A stretch of 64,000 nucleotides of DNA from Mucilaginibacter segetis (GTDB lineage: Bacteria; Bacteroidota; Bacteroidia; Sphingobacteriales; Sphingobacteriaceae): positions 620,001-684,000 of the forward strand of contig NZ_JAEHFW010000002.1 of assembly GCF_016522075.1 (NCBI RefSeq), read 5' to 3'. Positions 17,509-26,169 of this stretch are shown piece by piece (position 1 is the stretch's first letter; every line of letters starts with the position of its first letter). A program made the position numbers and the translations under genes. The notes below the pieces were generated by a model. That model saw only the letters and a program-made list of their open reading frames with translations. It was not told the origin of the DNA and searched no databases.

Positions 17509-19173
17509 CTATTTCAGCACCTCGCTTATTGGCACACCAATACACCCGTTAGGTTCCTGTATGTGTAATAAAGCTGCAACCGTTGCAGCAATATCCGTCA
17601 TGTGGGTTTGCCGGGTAAGGCGCCCATGTTTTATGCCCCAACCCATAAACACCAAAGGGATATGCGTGTCATAAGGATTCCAGGTGCCATGAGTCGTGCC
17701 GGTGTTTCCGCCCGAAAAATAAGCCGGCTTTAATATGACTTGTATAACGCCACTGTGATCTATGTTGTAGCCATTGATGATCTTTTCCTTTAATTGTGCA
17801 GGAATACTGGCGTTTTGTGTTTGCTGCATATCAATGGCATAAGCAACCTCAGGTAACTGTTGTAAATATTGAATGCAGTCGCTCTTTATCGCATCCTCGT
17901 TCAATTGATTCTTTTTAATCATTACATTATTCAGGTTTACCTGATAGTTATCCATTCCAATAACCAAATTCTTTACCTTGTACTTTTCTTCCAGTATCTT
18001 ATTCATCTCCTGCCTCGCTTTTCCGCTGATCCATACACCTGCCGGAATGTTATGATCCATCAAAAAAGTGGGGTTATGTGCAGCACCATGATCAGCAGTT
18101 AAAAAAACCGAATAATTACCTTTGCCAACTGTTGCATCTAAATAATTAAAAAATGAAGCCAGGTCACGGTCAAGTCTTAAATAGGTATCTTCAATCTCAA
18201 CAGAGTTTGGCCCGAATTGGTGCCCAACATAATCTGTTGAGGAAAGACTTACAGCTAAAAAGTCGGTAACTACATTTTTTCCCAAATTCTCACCGGAAAT
18301 TGCTGCCTTGGCCAGATCAAGAGTTAATGAATTACCATAAGGAGTTGAGCGTATCATACCCAAATTTCCGTTGTAAAGCTTAGAGGTAAGCACAGGCATG
18401 GTTGGTGCATCAGCGCCACGAAACTTGCCTTCATATTTAGGACTATTATCCGGAGCGCTTTGAACATAGGTGTTGATCGGGTAAAGAGTATTCCAATCCT
18501 GCTTCAAATATTTTTCAGGATTTTTTTGTGCATTGAATGATTTTAACCACTGTGGAAGATCGCTCATATAATAACTGCTTGTTATCCAGTTACCGCTTGC
18601 ATCGTCAAACCAATAAGCCGCGTTTGCAGCATGACCAGCAGGCAAAATTCCGCCCCGGTCCTTTAATGCAATGCCTATCACCTTTGACCTGAAATTGGTT
18701 GCCAAACGCAATTCATCTGTAACGGTACTTACCAGCAGGTTACGTGGTGACATAAGGCCAGCTTTGGAATTACTACCTACCGGCGTTACTGTTGAATCGT
18801 CAGTACAATACATTGATTTACCAGTAGCCTGTATAATAAAATCGTTGCCAGCTATACCATGTATAGCTGGAACGGAACCGGTATAAATACAGGTATGACC
18901 TGCCGCGGTAACTGTGGGTATATAATCGATTTCTGTATTATCACAAGTGTAACCATCATTCAGGAGTCTTTTAAAGCCACCTGACTGATAGCGGTCATAA
19001 TATCGGTACAAATAATCCCAGCGCATTTGATCAACCACAAGGCCAACCATTAATTTAGGGCGGGCTAATGTGGTGTTTTGCTCATTGGCCTTAATAACCT
19101 TTTTGTGGGTTTGAGCCGTTGCATTAAAAATGATAAATAACGATGCGAATAAAAAAATGTACCTGATCTTCAT
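17509..19173 (-). CDS. pafA: secreted alkaline phosphatase, PafA-type
   Basis: 554 residues from ATG 19173, with a signal peptide (MKIRYIFLFASLFIIFNATA). It belongs to the alkaline-phosphatase / nucleotide-pyrophosphatase superfamily: LMVGLVVDQMRWDYLYRY carries the first metal Asp, the nucleophile is the Thr of PTVTAAGHT, and FLTADHGAAHNP supplies Asp-His metal ligands. PafA enzymes are periplasmic phosphomonoesterases of Bacteroidota with broad substrates. The gene is 80 bases downstream of the TPP-riboswitch-controlled TonB receptor on the same strand, suggesting a role in removing phosphate from imported thiamine phosphates; that role is inference. An ATG-type start at 19203 lacks a good signal peptide. 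Confidence 0.9.
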   Translation of the reverse strand: MKIRYIFLFASLFIIFNATAQTHKKVIKANEQNTTLARPKLMVGLVVDQMRWDYLYRYYDRYQSGGFKRLLNDGYTCDNTEIDYIPTVTAAGHTCIYTGSVPAIHGIAGNDFIIQATGKSMYCTDDSTVTPVGSNSKAGLMSPRNLLVSTVTDELRLATNFRSKVIGIALKDRGGILPAGHAANAAYWFDDASGNWITSSYYMSDLPQWLKSFNAQKNPEKYLKQDWNTLYPINTYVQSAPDNSPKYEGKFRGADAPTMPVLTSKLYNGNLGMIRSTPYGNSLTLDLAKAAISGENLGKNVVTDFLAVSLSSTDYVGHQFGPNSVEIEDTYLRLDRDLASFFNYLDATVGKGNYSVFLTADHGAAHNPTFLMDHNIPAGVWISGKARQEMNKILEEKYKVKNLVIGMDNYQVNLNNVMIKKNQLNEDAIKSDCIQYLQQLPEVAYAIDMQQTQNASIPAQLKEKIINGYNIDHSGVIQVILKPAYFSGGNTGTTHGTWNPYDTHIPLVFMGWGIKHGRLTRQTHMTDIAATVAALLHIQEPNGCIGVPISEVLK

Positions 19174-19196
19174 TGTATTGTTGAGATATGTTAAAT

Positions 19197-19244
19197 AACG
19201 CAAATATCAACAATGGTATTAATTTTCAATGTGATATTTGCGTT
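19197..19244 (-). repeat. 13-bp inverted repeat between TonB receptor and pafA
   Basis: AACGCAAATATCA (19197-19209) and TGATATTTGCGTT (19232-19244) are exact inverted copies around a 22-base loop. No T-run follows on either strand. On the minus strand the downstream arm contains GATATTTG, 18 bp after a TTG, so a pafA promoter may lie here. It could instead be an RNA-processing or partial termination hairpin that sets pafA output relative to the receptor. Confidence 0.6.
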
Positions 19245-19253
19245 ACTTAAATG

Positions 19254-21734
19254 TTAAAAACTTAACGTCACTGAAGCAAGAAAGTTGCGGGTAGCCTGCG
19301 GAAAGTAATAATTATAGTTTACTACCTGACCTCCTTCTATGTCCGGATAGCTCGCGCCATTGGCTTCATACTCTTGGCTGAAGATGTTGTTTATCAATAA
19401 GCCCAGGCCAATTTTTTTTATTCCTTTAATGCTAAAGTCATACCTCATACGAATATTATTTACAAAGTATGCGTCTAACTGCCTGTTTACTATGAAAGAA
19501 CTATTTCCAACTACCGGATATTCTGTAGGATTGGTGTTTGATGTATTATCCAGATATTGTTTTCCTACGTATTTACTAATAAAAGCAATTTCTCCTCCCT
19601 TTATTGGCGAATAGCTTACAGTGCTGGATGCAATGAATGATGGCGAATAGGCGATATTGGTTTTATCAAAGTCCTGTTCAACTACACTGTTGTCATCATA
19701 ATTTATTAAAAACTGACGATAGTTTTTAATTTTATTGGTGCTGAGTGTAGCATTAGCAGCCCACAATAAAGACCGACTTATTTTTAATGCTCCGTCAAAC
19801 TCAATTCCTGCCCGGTAACTGTCTTTTACATTCTGCCGAATTTGTGATCCTACATCATTTAATTGCCCTGTTAATATTAACTGGTTTTTATATAACATAT
19901 AAAACAAGTTAATACCTCCTCTAAAAACAGATCCGCTTGTACGGTATCCGGCTTCAAAATCTTTAAGATTTTCGGCTTTTGGTCTGCTTTGCGGGGTTGA
20001 GTTGGTATAATCATCGCGGTTGGGTTCATGATTACCTACTGCAAATGATGCATAAATGTTGTTTCGCTCATTAAGCTCATAAGTGATTCCTACTTTAGGG
20101 TTAAAAAAGTTTAATGAGGAGTTTTGTTGAACATTATTCAAATTGCGGTCGTACCCGAGAAAGGAGTAATAAACATGGCGGTACTGCATATCTGCATATA
20201 CTAATACATTATCTGACCGGTATTCGCCGCGAACAAAGGTGTTAAAATCATTCTTTTTGGCATCATCGCGATAATATTCATAGTTAGGGCCAATTCCAGC
20301 ACTTTCTTTAGTGTAAATAATATTACCAAAATGCGCCCCCTTATATTCGTTATAGGCACCTCCTAGGGTGAAATTAAGAGTTTTGTCAGGTGTGTATTTT
20401 AACGCGTAGGTGATGCCGTAAAAATCATTATCCAGCCAACGTCTACGAGCAAGATCGGTATTAGTAATTGCAGTGCCCCCTATAACAACTGGGGTTAAAC
20501 CATAATCTTCCACATCGGCATCGGCTTTAAACTCTTCATAATACCCTTTACCTTTAGTGTAATGTAAAGCTCCACTGAAAGCCAGCTTATCAGAAAGTTT
20601 TTGATCGTACAATAACTGGTAATGGCTTTGCAGATAATCGTCCACCTGGTCCGGGTAATAACTGCCATCCGGCAATATGCCCAATTCATTATAACGACGA
20701 TGGTTGGGAATACTTTTATCGCTGATAATATAATCAGGTATACCATTCCATGCTTGATAAGTGCGTTCGTATCCTGAAAAGATGTTTGCCCTTAAGGTGC
20801 TGTTTTTGCCATAGTAAGCACCGCTTACAAAGAAGGATTTCAGGTGTGAAGATGCACGGTCAATATACCCGTCTGATCGTATGCGCGACAAACGGCCATC
20901 AATACTAAAATGATCACCCAATAATCCTGTACCCAGATTTATGGTGTTTTTAACTGTTCCGTAAGAACCGGCTGAATTACTGATATCCGCATAAGCCGTA
21001 TCGCGGCGAGTAGTTGTTTGTATATTAATACTTCCGCCAAAAGCACCGGCCCCATTGGTTGATGTTCCAACGCCGCGCTGTACTTGTATGTTGTTAATTG
21101 TGGATGCAATATCAGGTAGATCGACAAAGTAAGAACCCTGGCTCTCAGAATCATTATAGGGTATGCCATTAATAGTTACATTAACCCTGGTTGCATCACT
21201 GCCGCGAATACGGATACCTGTATAGCCTATTCCTGTTCCCCCGTCGGAACTAACAACTACTGATGGTGTTTGATCTAAAAGATAAGGCAGGTCTTGTCCG
21301 AAATTATTTTTCTCCAGATCCTTTTTACTCAAATTTGTATATGCTGTAGGCGAGTTTTTGCTTGCCCTCGTTGCATTTACCGAGACTTCTTCGGTGGTAA
21401 ACGTGGCAGCTTGTAACAAAAAATTAACGGTTTTGTCATTTCGGATTGTAACCGTTTTAGTAATCGTACTATAGCCAACGTAGCTTGCTTTTAAAACATA
21501 AGTTTCGGGTTGTAAACCTTTTAATTGATAAATGCCATCTGAATTTGTAATTGCGCTTAATGAACTGCCTGTAAGGCTTATTGTAGCGCCGGGCAAACCA
21601 TCGCCCGCTTGATTAGTGACTTTTCCGCTGATGGAAAACTGTGCCGATGCCAAAACAGGCAATAGCAGGGCGAAGAGCGCCGCAAATAAATTTTTCAAAA
21701 TTTTAATAATAAAATAGTTAAACCATCTGCCCAT
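19254..21734 (-). CDS. TonB-dependent receptor under TPP riboswitch control
   Basis: About 826 residues. An N-terminal signal peptide ends ALLLPVLASAQ, followed by a carboxypeptidase-regulatory-like beta-sandwich (FSISGKVTNQAGDGLPGA, about 35-115). Next is the plug (GIRIRGSDATRVNVTINGIP, VQRGVGTSTNGAGAFGG) and a 22-strand barrel ending in a terminal Phe (LASVTLSF). It imports a ligand across the outer membrane using TonB energy. The start is uncertain: ATG 21734 is used; TTG 21698 gives the neatest signal peptide (MKNLFAALFALLLPVLASA); GTG 21755 lies in the riboswitch 3' hairpin. The TPP riboswitch makes thiamine or its phosphates the likely ligand. Confidence 0.9.
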   Translation of the reverse strand: MGRWFNYFIIKILKNLFAALFALLLPVLASAQFSISGKVTNQAGDGLPGATISLTGSSLSAITNSDGIYQLKGLQPETYVLKASYVGYSTITKTVTIRNDKTVNFLLQAATFTTEEVSVNATRASKNSPTAYTNLSKKDLEKNNFGQDLPYLLDQTPSVVVSSDGGTGIGYTGIRIRGSDATRVNVTINGIPYNDSESQGSYFVDLPDIASTINNIQVQRGVGTSTNGAGAFGGSINIQTTTRRDTAYADISNSAGSYGTVKNTINLGTGLLGDHFSIDGRLSRIRSDGYIDRASSHLKSFFVSGAYYGKNSTLRANIFSGYERTYQAWNGIPDYIISDKSIPNHRRYNELGILPDGSYYPDQVDDYLQSHYQLLYDQKLSDKLAFSGALHYTKGKGYYEEFKADADVEDYGLTPVVIGGTAITNTDLARRRWLDNDFYGITYALKYTPDKTLNFTLGGAYNEYKGAHFGNIIYTKESAGIGPNYEYYRDDAKKNDFNTFVRGEYRSDNVLVYADMQYRHVYYSFLGYDRNLNNVQQNSSLNFFNPKVGITYELNERNNIYASFAVGNHEPNRDDYTNSTPQSRPKAENLKDFEAGYRTSGSVFRGGINLFYMLYKNQLILTGQLNDVGSQIRQNVKDSYRAGIEFDGALKISRSLLWAANATLSTNKIKNYRQFLINYDDNSVVEQDFDKTNIAYSPSFIASSTVSYSPIKGGEIAFISKYVGKQYLDNTSNTNPTEYPVVGNSSFIVNRQLDAYFVNNIRMRYDFSIKGIKKIGLGLLINNIFSQEYEANGASYPDIEGGQVVNYNYYFPQATRNFLASVTLSF

Positions 21735-21760
21735 CAGGGTTAATGTGCAGTACACTTAAC

Positions 21761-21950
21761 TTGTTACCTCTCCCTACGCCGGCATTACCCGGATCAGGTG
21801 CATGTTGGTTAGTGGTTGGTTAACGGTGAAATAAATTTTTTTTAATCACCTTTCATAACTCACTATTCGCAACAATGGGTTTGATCTCAGCCCGTCTTTC
21901 AGTTTGGTAAACAATCTGCAGTTTGTTTATAACCAAAGCAAGGCACCCCT
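21761..21950 (-). ncRNA. TPP riboswitch (THI element)
   Basis: Read on the minus strand, conserved blocks occur in order: AGGGGTGCC (21950-21942), CGGGCTGAGATCAAACCC (21894-21877), then CACCTGATCCGGGTAATGCC and GGCGTAGGGA (ending at about 21771). These are the diagnostic pyrimidine- and pyrophosphate-sensor sequences of the thi-box. Two arms are enlarged: a hairpin TTTGGT/ACCAAA with AAACAA/TTGTTT (21937-21903) is inserted before CTGAGA, and the arm between CTGAGA and CCTGATCC is about 85 bases. The element ends just upstream of the TonB receptor start, with a GTTAAGTG/CACATTAAC hairpin and no T-run, so control of translation start is more likely than termination. Confidence 0.95.
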
Positions 21951-21964
21951 TGAGAATTATACAG

Positions 21965-21972
21965 CAAAGATA
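21965..21972 (-). promoter_or_regulatory. -7 promoter box for the TPP riboswitch transcript
   Basis: TATCTTTG on the minus strand (21972-21965) matches TAnnTTTG and stands about 15 bases before the first riboswitch block, so the transcript would begin at the base of the riboswitch P1 stem. No clear TTG partner is seen at the usual distance. Confidence 0.65.
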
Positions 21973-22106
21973 GAATTTGATTCGGGATTATAAAACCACT
22001 GAAAACATCAATAGTGCTTTTGGCAGCGTAATAAGCTTATTGTTCAAATATATTAGGTACAAAACATCTTTGAATTTTAAACCTTTCGGCTTTTCACTCA
22101 AAAACG

Positions 22107-22114
22107 TACTTTTG
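22107..22114 (+). promoter_or_regulatory. -7 promoter box for aspS
   Basis: TACTTTTG matches TAnnTTTG, 21 bases before the aspS ATG. It places the start of transcription near 22121 and rules out the long upstream frame. The 380-base gap from the TonB receptor start to aspS therefore holds the TPP riboswitch, two divergent promoters and about 130 bases with no recognised feature. Confidence 0.6.
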
Positions 22115-22135
22115 CAAGATTTACAAAAAGGAATT

Positions 22136-23890
22136 ATGCTTAGAACACATACTTGCGGCGAATTAACGATCAATAACTTAGGCGAAACCATAACACTTTG
22201 CGGGTGGGTGCAAAAATCCCGCGACTTGGGTGGTACTACATTTATTGATGTTCGTGACCGTTACGGGCTTACTCAATTGGTTTTAAATACCGAAACTAAT
22301 GCTGATTTGCGAGAAGCAGGACGGCAACTCGGGCGCGAGTTTGTTATTAAAGTAACAGGAAAGGTGTTGGAGCGATCAAATAAAAACCTAAAAATTCCTA
22401 CCGGCGAAATAGAGATAGCAGTTATCGAACTGGAAGTTTTAAATGCCGCTAAAATACCCCCTTTTTTAATTGAAGATGAAACAGATGGCGGCGAAGAGTT
22501 AAGAGCCAAATACCGTTACCTGGATCTGCGCCGTAACCCGATTCGTAATAATCTGGTGCTACGCCATAAAATGGCCCAGGAAATAAGGAAGTATTTAGAC
22601 AGGCTGGATTTTATTGAGGTGGAAACTCCTGTGCTTATTAAATCAACGCCGGAGGGCGCCCGAGATTTTGTGGTGCCAAGTAGAATGAATCCAGGGGAGT
22701 TTTATGCTTTACCGCAATCGCCCCAAACATTTAAGCAATTATTAATGGTAAGCGGATTTGACCGTTATTTCCAGATCGTAAAATGTTTCAGGGATGAGGA
22801 TCTTCGCGCCGACCGTCAGCCGGAGTTTACACAAATAGATTGCGAAATGGCTTTCATTACGCAAGAGGATATTTTGAACATTTTTGAAGGCATGACCCGC
22901 CATTTATTCAGTACAGTAAAAGGTATTGAATTAAGCGAATTTCCAAGGATGAAATATGCCGATGCCATGCGTCTTTATGGATCTGACAAACCCGATACTC
23001 GTTTTGAGATGAAGTTTGTTGAATTAAATGATGTTGTTAAAGGTAAAGGCTTTAGCATTTTTGATAATGCAGAGTTAATAATTGGTATAAACGCTAAGGG
23101 AACAGCTTCTTATACCCGTAAGCAAATAGATGAATTAACGGAATGGTTAAAGCGCCCGCAGATTGGTGCTACAGGGCTAATTTATTGCCGTTATAATACT
23201 GACGGTAATTTAAAATCGTCTGTTGATAAATTTTATAACGAGGATGAACTCACCAACTGGGCTGCTGCCTTTGAGGCAGAGCCGGGCGACCTTATGCTAA
23301 TATTAGCAGGAGAAACGGACAAGGTGCGTAAACAAATGAATGAGTTGCGGCTGGAGATGGGTACACGTTTAGGTTTACGGGATAAAAATAATTTCTCTCC
23401 GCTTTGGGTATTAGACTTCCCGTTGTTGGAGTGGGACGAAGAAACAACCCGTTACCATGCAATGCACCATCCCTTCACTTCACCTAAGCCAGAAGATATC
23501 CCCTTGTTGGATACTGATCCGGGCAATGTACGGGCAAATGCTTATGATTTGGTAATAAATGGTACCGAAATAGGCGGAGGGTCTATTCGTATTCACGATC
23601 GTGCCTTGCAATCGCTGATGTTTAAACACCTGGGCTTTTCGCAGGAAGAGGCACAAAAGCAATTTGGCTTTTTAATGGACGCCTTCGAATATGGTGCCCC
23701 CCCGCATGGCGGTATAGCCTTTGGCTTTGATAGGTTATGTTCAATTTTTGCCGGGCTCGATTCCATCCGTGATGTTATCGCCTTCCCGAAAAATAATTCA
23801 GGTCGGGATGTGATGATCGATTCGCCTTCAGCCATCGCAGAGGCCCAAATGAACGAACTAAAAATTAAAACCACTGTATCAGTATCCTGA
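22136..23890 (+). CDS. aspS: aspartyl-tRNA synthetase
   Basis: 584 residues from ATG 22136 ([16 protein letters not shown]). Class II synthetase: an N-terminal OB anticodon domain (about 1-110), class II motif 2 [18 protein letters not shown], the bacterial GAD insertion (about 300-400), and motif 3 [12 protein letters not shown] near the C-terminus. It charges tRNA-Asp; AspRS types without GatCAB dependence cannot be told apart here. The frame is open upstream to 21977, but that region contains the promoter box at 22107-22114, so the 53 extra residues are not real. Confidence 0.97.
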   Translation: MLRTHTCGELTINNLGETITLCGWVQKSRDLGGTTFIDVRDRYGLTQLVLNTETNADLREAGRQLGREFVIKVTGKVLERSNKNLKIPTGEIEIAVIELEVLNAAKIPPFLIEDETDGGEELRAKYRYLDLRRNPIRNNLVLRHKMAQEIRKYLDRLDFIEVETPVLIKSTPEGARDFVVPSRMNPGEFYALPQSPQTFKQLLMVSGFDRYFQIVKCFRDEDLRADRQPEFTQIDCEMAFITQEDILNIFEGMTRHLFSTVKGIELSEFPRMKYADAMRLYGSDKPDTRFEMKFVELNDVVKGKGFSIFDNAELIIGINAKGTASYTRKQIDELTEWLKRPQIGATGLIYCRYNTDGNLKSSVDKFYNEDELTNWAAAFEAEPGDLMLILAGETDKVRKQMNELRLEMGTRLGLRDKNNFSPLWVLDFPLLEWDEETTRYHAMHHPFTSPKPEDIPLLDTDPGNVRANAYDLVINGTEIGGGSIRIHDRALQSLMFKHLGFSQEEAQKQFGFLMDAFEYGAPPHGGIAFGFDRLCSIFAGLDSIRDVIAFPKNNSGRDVMIDSPSAIAEAQMNELKIKTTVSVS

Positions 23891-23910
23891 TATAATCCGT
23901 TACTACTTAC

Positions 23911-24375
23911 ATGAAAAAATACATAATATTATTAACTATAGCGATTGTTGGTCTTGCATCCTGCAAAAAGGAAAAAACTGTAAGCGCTTCAGAACAAGCT
24001 GTAATTGACGATACTGCTATACAAACATATTTGGCAGCCAATCCAGACATTGATGCCACTAAAGATGCAAGTGGCTTATACTATCAGGTCATTACAGAAG
24101 GCAGCGGAGCAAATCCAACGGTTTCCAGTACAGTTACTGTAAACTATACCGGAAAGGTTTTGAATGGTAATGTTTTTGCAGAACCGTCTAACCTAACCAG
24201 TCCATTATCAGGATTAATAAAAGGCTGGCAAATAGGCATACCTCATATAAAAACAGGCGGCCGAATATTACTGATAGTTCCTTCAGGTTTGGCCTATGGC
24301 GCAACTTCTCCTGGTGCCGCAATACCGGCGAACGCTGTTTTAGTATTCACTATAGATCTGTTATCTTTTAATTAA
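23911..24375 (+). CDS. FKBP-type peptidyl-prolyl isomerase lipoprotein
   Basis: 154 residues. A lipoprotein signal ends IAIVGLASC (lipidated Cys18) and a Lys-rich linker follows. The FKBP domain starts at VITEGSGANPTVSSTVTVNYTGK and includes LIKGWQIGIPHIKTGGRILLIVPSGLAYG and IPANAVLVFTIDLLSF. The family catalyses cis-trans isomerisation of prolyl bonds. The pattern 'vtVhYtG...G....fds' is slightly altered (VFAEPSN), so substrate preference may differ. An outer-membrane or periplasmic chaperone role is expected. It lies 20 bases after aspS and may be read through from it. Confidence 0.9.
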   Translation: MKKYIILLTIAIVGLASCKKEKTVSASEQAVIDDTAIQTYLAANPDIDATKDASGLYYQVITEGSGANPTVSSTVTVNYTGKVLNGNVFAEPSNLTSPLSGLIKGWQIGIPHIKTGGRILLIVPSGLAYGATSPGAAIPANAVLVFTIDLLSFN

Positions 24376-24444
24376 AGAATACCTTATTTATATTTTATAA
24401 ATAATATTGCAGAAAGCATTATCTTACTGTTCAAAAAATCAGTA

Positions 24445-25749
24445 ATGAAAAAGCTTTCTGTTTTTATTTTATGCCTGTGTTCGTTATCCACTTTAGGGCA
24501 AAACACTGACCTGAAAAAATTAGTAAGTGATAAAGCAGATGCTTTAGAAAAACAAGTTATTATATGGCGACGAGATTTTCACGAACACCCTGAGTTAGGA
24601 AATCATGAATTCAGAACGGCAGGTATTATTGCAAAGTATTTGCAATCCTTAGGGATAGAAGCACATACCGGCATTGCCACTACCGGCGTGGTTGGTATTT
24701 TGAGAGGCAACAAACCAGGGCCGGTTGTGGCCTTACGTGCAGATATGGATGGTTTGCCAGTAGTTGAACGTACCAATGTGCCGTTTGCTTCTAAAGTACG
24801 AACAACCTATAATAATCAGGATGTAGGAGTGATGCATGCTTGCAGACATGATTCGCATATGGCCATACTAATGGGCGTTGCCGAAATACTTTCATCTATG
24901 AAGAATGAGTTGCATGGTACGGTGAAGTTTATTTTCCAGCCTGCTGAGGAGGGTGTAGAACCAGGAGAAAAGGGTGGTGCCGAAGAAATGGTTAAAGAGG
25001 GTGTTATGGAAAATCCTAAGGTCGACGTGATATTCGGCTTACATATAAACTCTCAAACAGAAGTGGGTAAGATTACTTACCGCCCCGGCGGCACTATGGC
25101 AGCAGTAAATGATATGCAAATTATTGTAAAAGGACGATCAGCGCATGGGGCCTATCCCTGGTCAAGTGTTGATCCTATTGTGGTTTCCGCCCATATCATT
25201 AATAACCTGCAAACTATTGTTAGCAGAAACGTTAATGTTACAGAAAACCCGGCGGTAGTTACCATAGGTTCTATAAACGGGGGTAATCGTTCAAATATCA
25301 TTCCGGAGTCGGTGGAAATGCTGGGCACTTTAAGGGCGCTTTCAACAAGCGATGAAAAATTATTAATAGAAAAGGTGAAATTGATAGCCACAAAAACAGC
25401 AGAAGCCCAGGGAGCAACAGCCGAAGTAACTATACCTTACAGTAATCATTACCCCGTTACCTATAACGATCCGACCCTCACTGCCAAAATGCTACCCACT
25501 TTACAGGCAACTGCAGGTGCTGAAAACGTTGTATTACGCCCGCCGGTAACAGGCGCAGAAGATTTCAGTTTTTACCAGCAGAAAGTGCCTGGTATATTTT
25601 TCTTTTTAGGTGGAATGCCTAAAGGTGGCAATGCGTTTGCGGCCCCATCTCATCATACGCCTGATTTTTATATTGATGAAAGTGGGTTTACACTTGGCGT
25701 AAAAGCTTTATGTAATTTAACATTGGATTATATGGCTAATCCCAATTAA
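24445..25749 (+). CDS. M20 family metallopeptidase / amidohydrolase (M20D), secreted
   Basis: 434 residues with a signal peptide (MKKLSVFILCLCSLSTLGQ). M20D features: RRDFHEHPELGNHEF, RADMDGLPV (metal Asp), MHACRHDSHMAILMG, EEGVEPGEKGG, FGLHINSQTEVG and a C-terminal GAEDFSFYQQKVPG. Relatives hydrolyse N-acyl amino acids, hippurate or aminoacyl amides. The usual MHACGHDGHxA is MHACRHDSHMA here, keeping the metal-binding His and Asp but replacing both Gly. The protein is exported, so it probably acts on peptides or conjugated amino acids in the periplasm. An A+T-rich hairpin (24384-24404) separates it from the FKBP gene. Confidence 0.9.
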   Translation: MKKLSVFILCLCSLSTLGQNTDLKKLVSDKADALEKQVIIWRRDFHEHPELGNHEFRTAGIIAKYLQSLGIEAHTGIATTGVVGILRGNKPGPVVALRADMDGLPVVERTNVPFASKVRTTYNNQDVGVMHACRHDSHMAILMGVAEILSSMKNELHGTVKFIFQPAEEGVEPGEKGGAEEMVKEGVMENPKVDVIFGLHINSQTEVGKITYRPGGTMAAVNDMQIIVKGRSAHGAYPWSSVDPIVVSAHIINNLQTIVSRNVNVTENPAVVTIGSINGGNRSNIIPESVEMLGTLRALSTSDEKLLIEKVKLIATKTAEAQGATAEVTIPYSNHYPVTYNDPTLTAKMLPTLQATAGAENVVLRPPVTGAEDFSFYQQKVPGIFFFLGGMPKGGNAFAAPSHHTPDFYIDESGFTLGVKALCNLTLDYMANPN

Positions 25750-25773
25750 AAATCACGTAATAGATTTAACTAA

Positions 25774-26086
25774 ATGTCGAACCTGCTTTTCATTTGTAGC
25801 AAAATCAATGGCGCGATTCTACTGCTGAACTTTTGTTTAAAAATCATCCTGAACATTCGGCCCGATCAGCGGGGACAAGCTCAAAGGCGCGGGTCCGAAT
25901 CGGTCAAAAACTAATATATTGGGCCGATGAAGTTTTTGTAATGGAGTATAATACCGTGAGCTAATTAAGCGGGATTTCAATACCTTGCAAAAACCATTGA
26001 TAGTTTTGGATATTGAAGATAATTACCAATTTAACGATCCTGAATTAATTGAAATATCAAAGAATTGCTTGCAAGCGTATTTGTAA
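25774..26086 (+). pseudogene. low-molecular-weight tyrosine-phosphatase-like gene, two frameshifts
   Basis: No single frame is open, but joining three frames gives a recognisable ~105-residue protein: MSNLLFICSK, then NQWRDSTAELLFKNHPEHSA and on through WADEVFVMEYN, then RELIKRDFNTLQKPLIVLDI to a TAA at 26084. It matches a short family of Bacteroidota phosphatases with the P-loop C-x5-R-D/S. The breaks are a missing A in the A-run at 25801-25804 and a missing base at about 25950 (TATAATACCGT). Intact catalytic residues suggest recent decay, or assembly errors. The 420-base gap between the M20 gene and tex is otherwise plain. Confidence 0.8.
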
Positions 26087-26169
26087 CAGAAAACCGGGTT
26101 TCAAATATGTCGTTTTGATATTTGCCCAAAGAGTACCAATTTCGCAGTCCGAATTCTGGTATAATAAAT

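Noticed and set aside
21735-21755. GTG start for the TonB receptor at 21755
   Set aside because: It lies inside a hairpin following the riboswitch and adds residues with no signal-peptide function; ATG 21734 or TTG 21698 fit better.
24384-24404. A+T-only palindrome TTATTTATA / TATAAATAA after the FKBP gene
   Set aside because: It could be a weak terminator, but there is no G+C pairing and such palindromes are common in A+T-rich spacers; listed only in the M20 entry.
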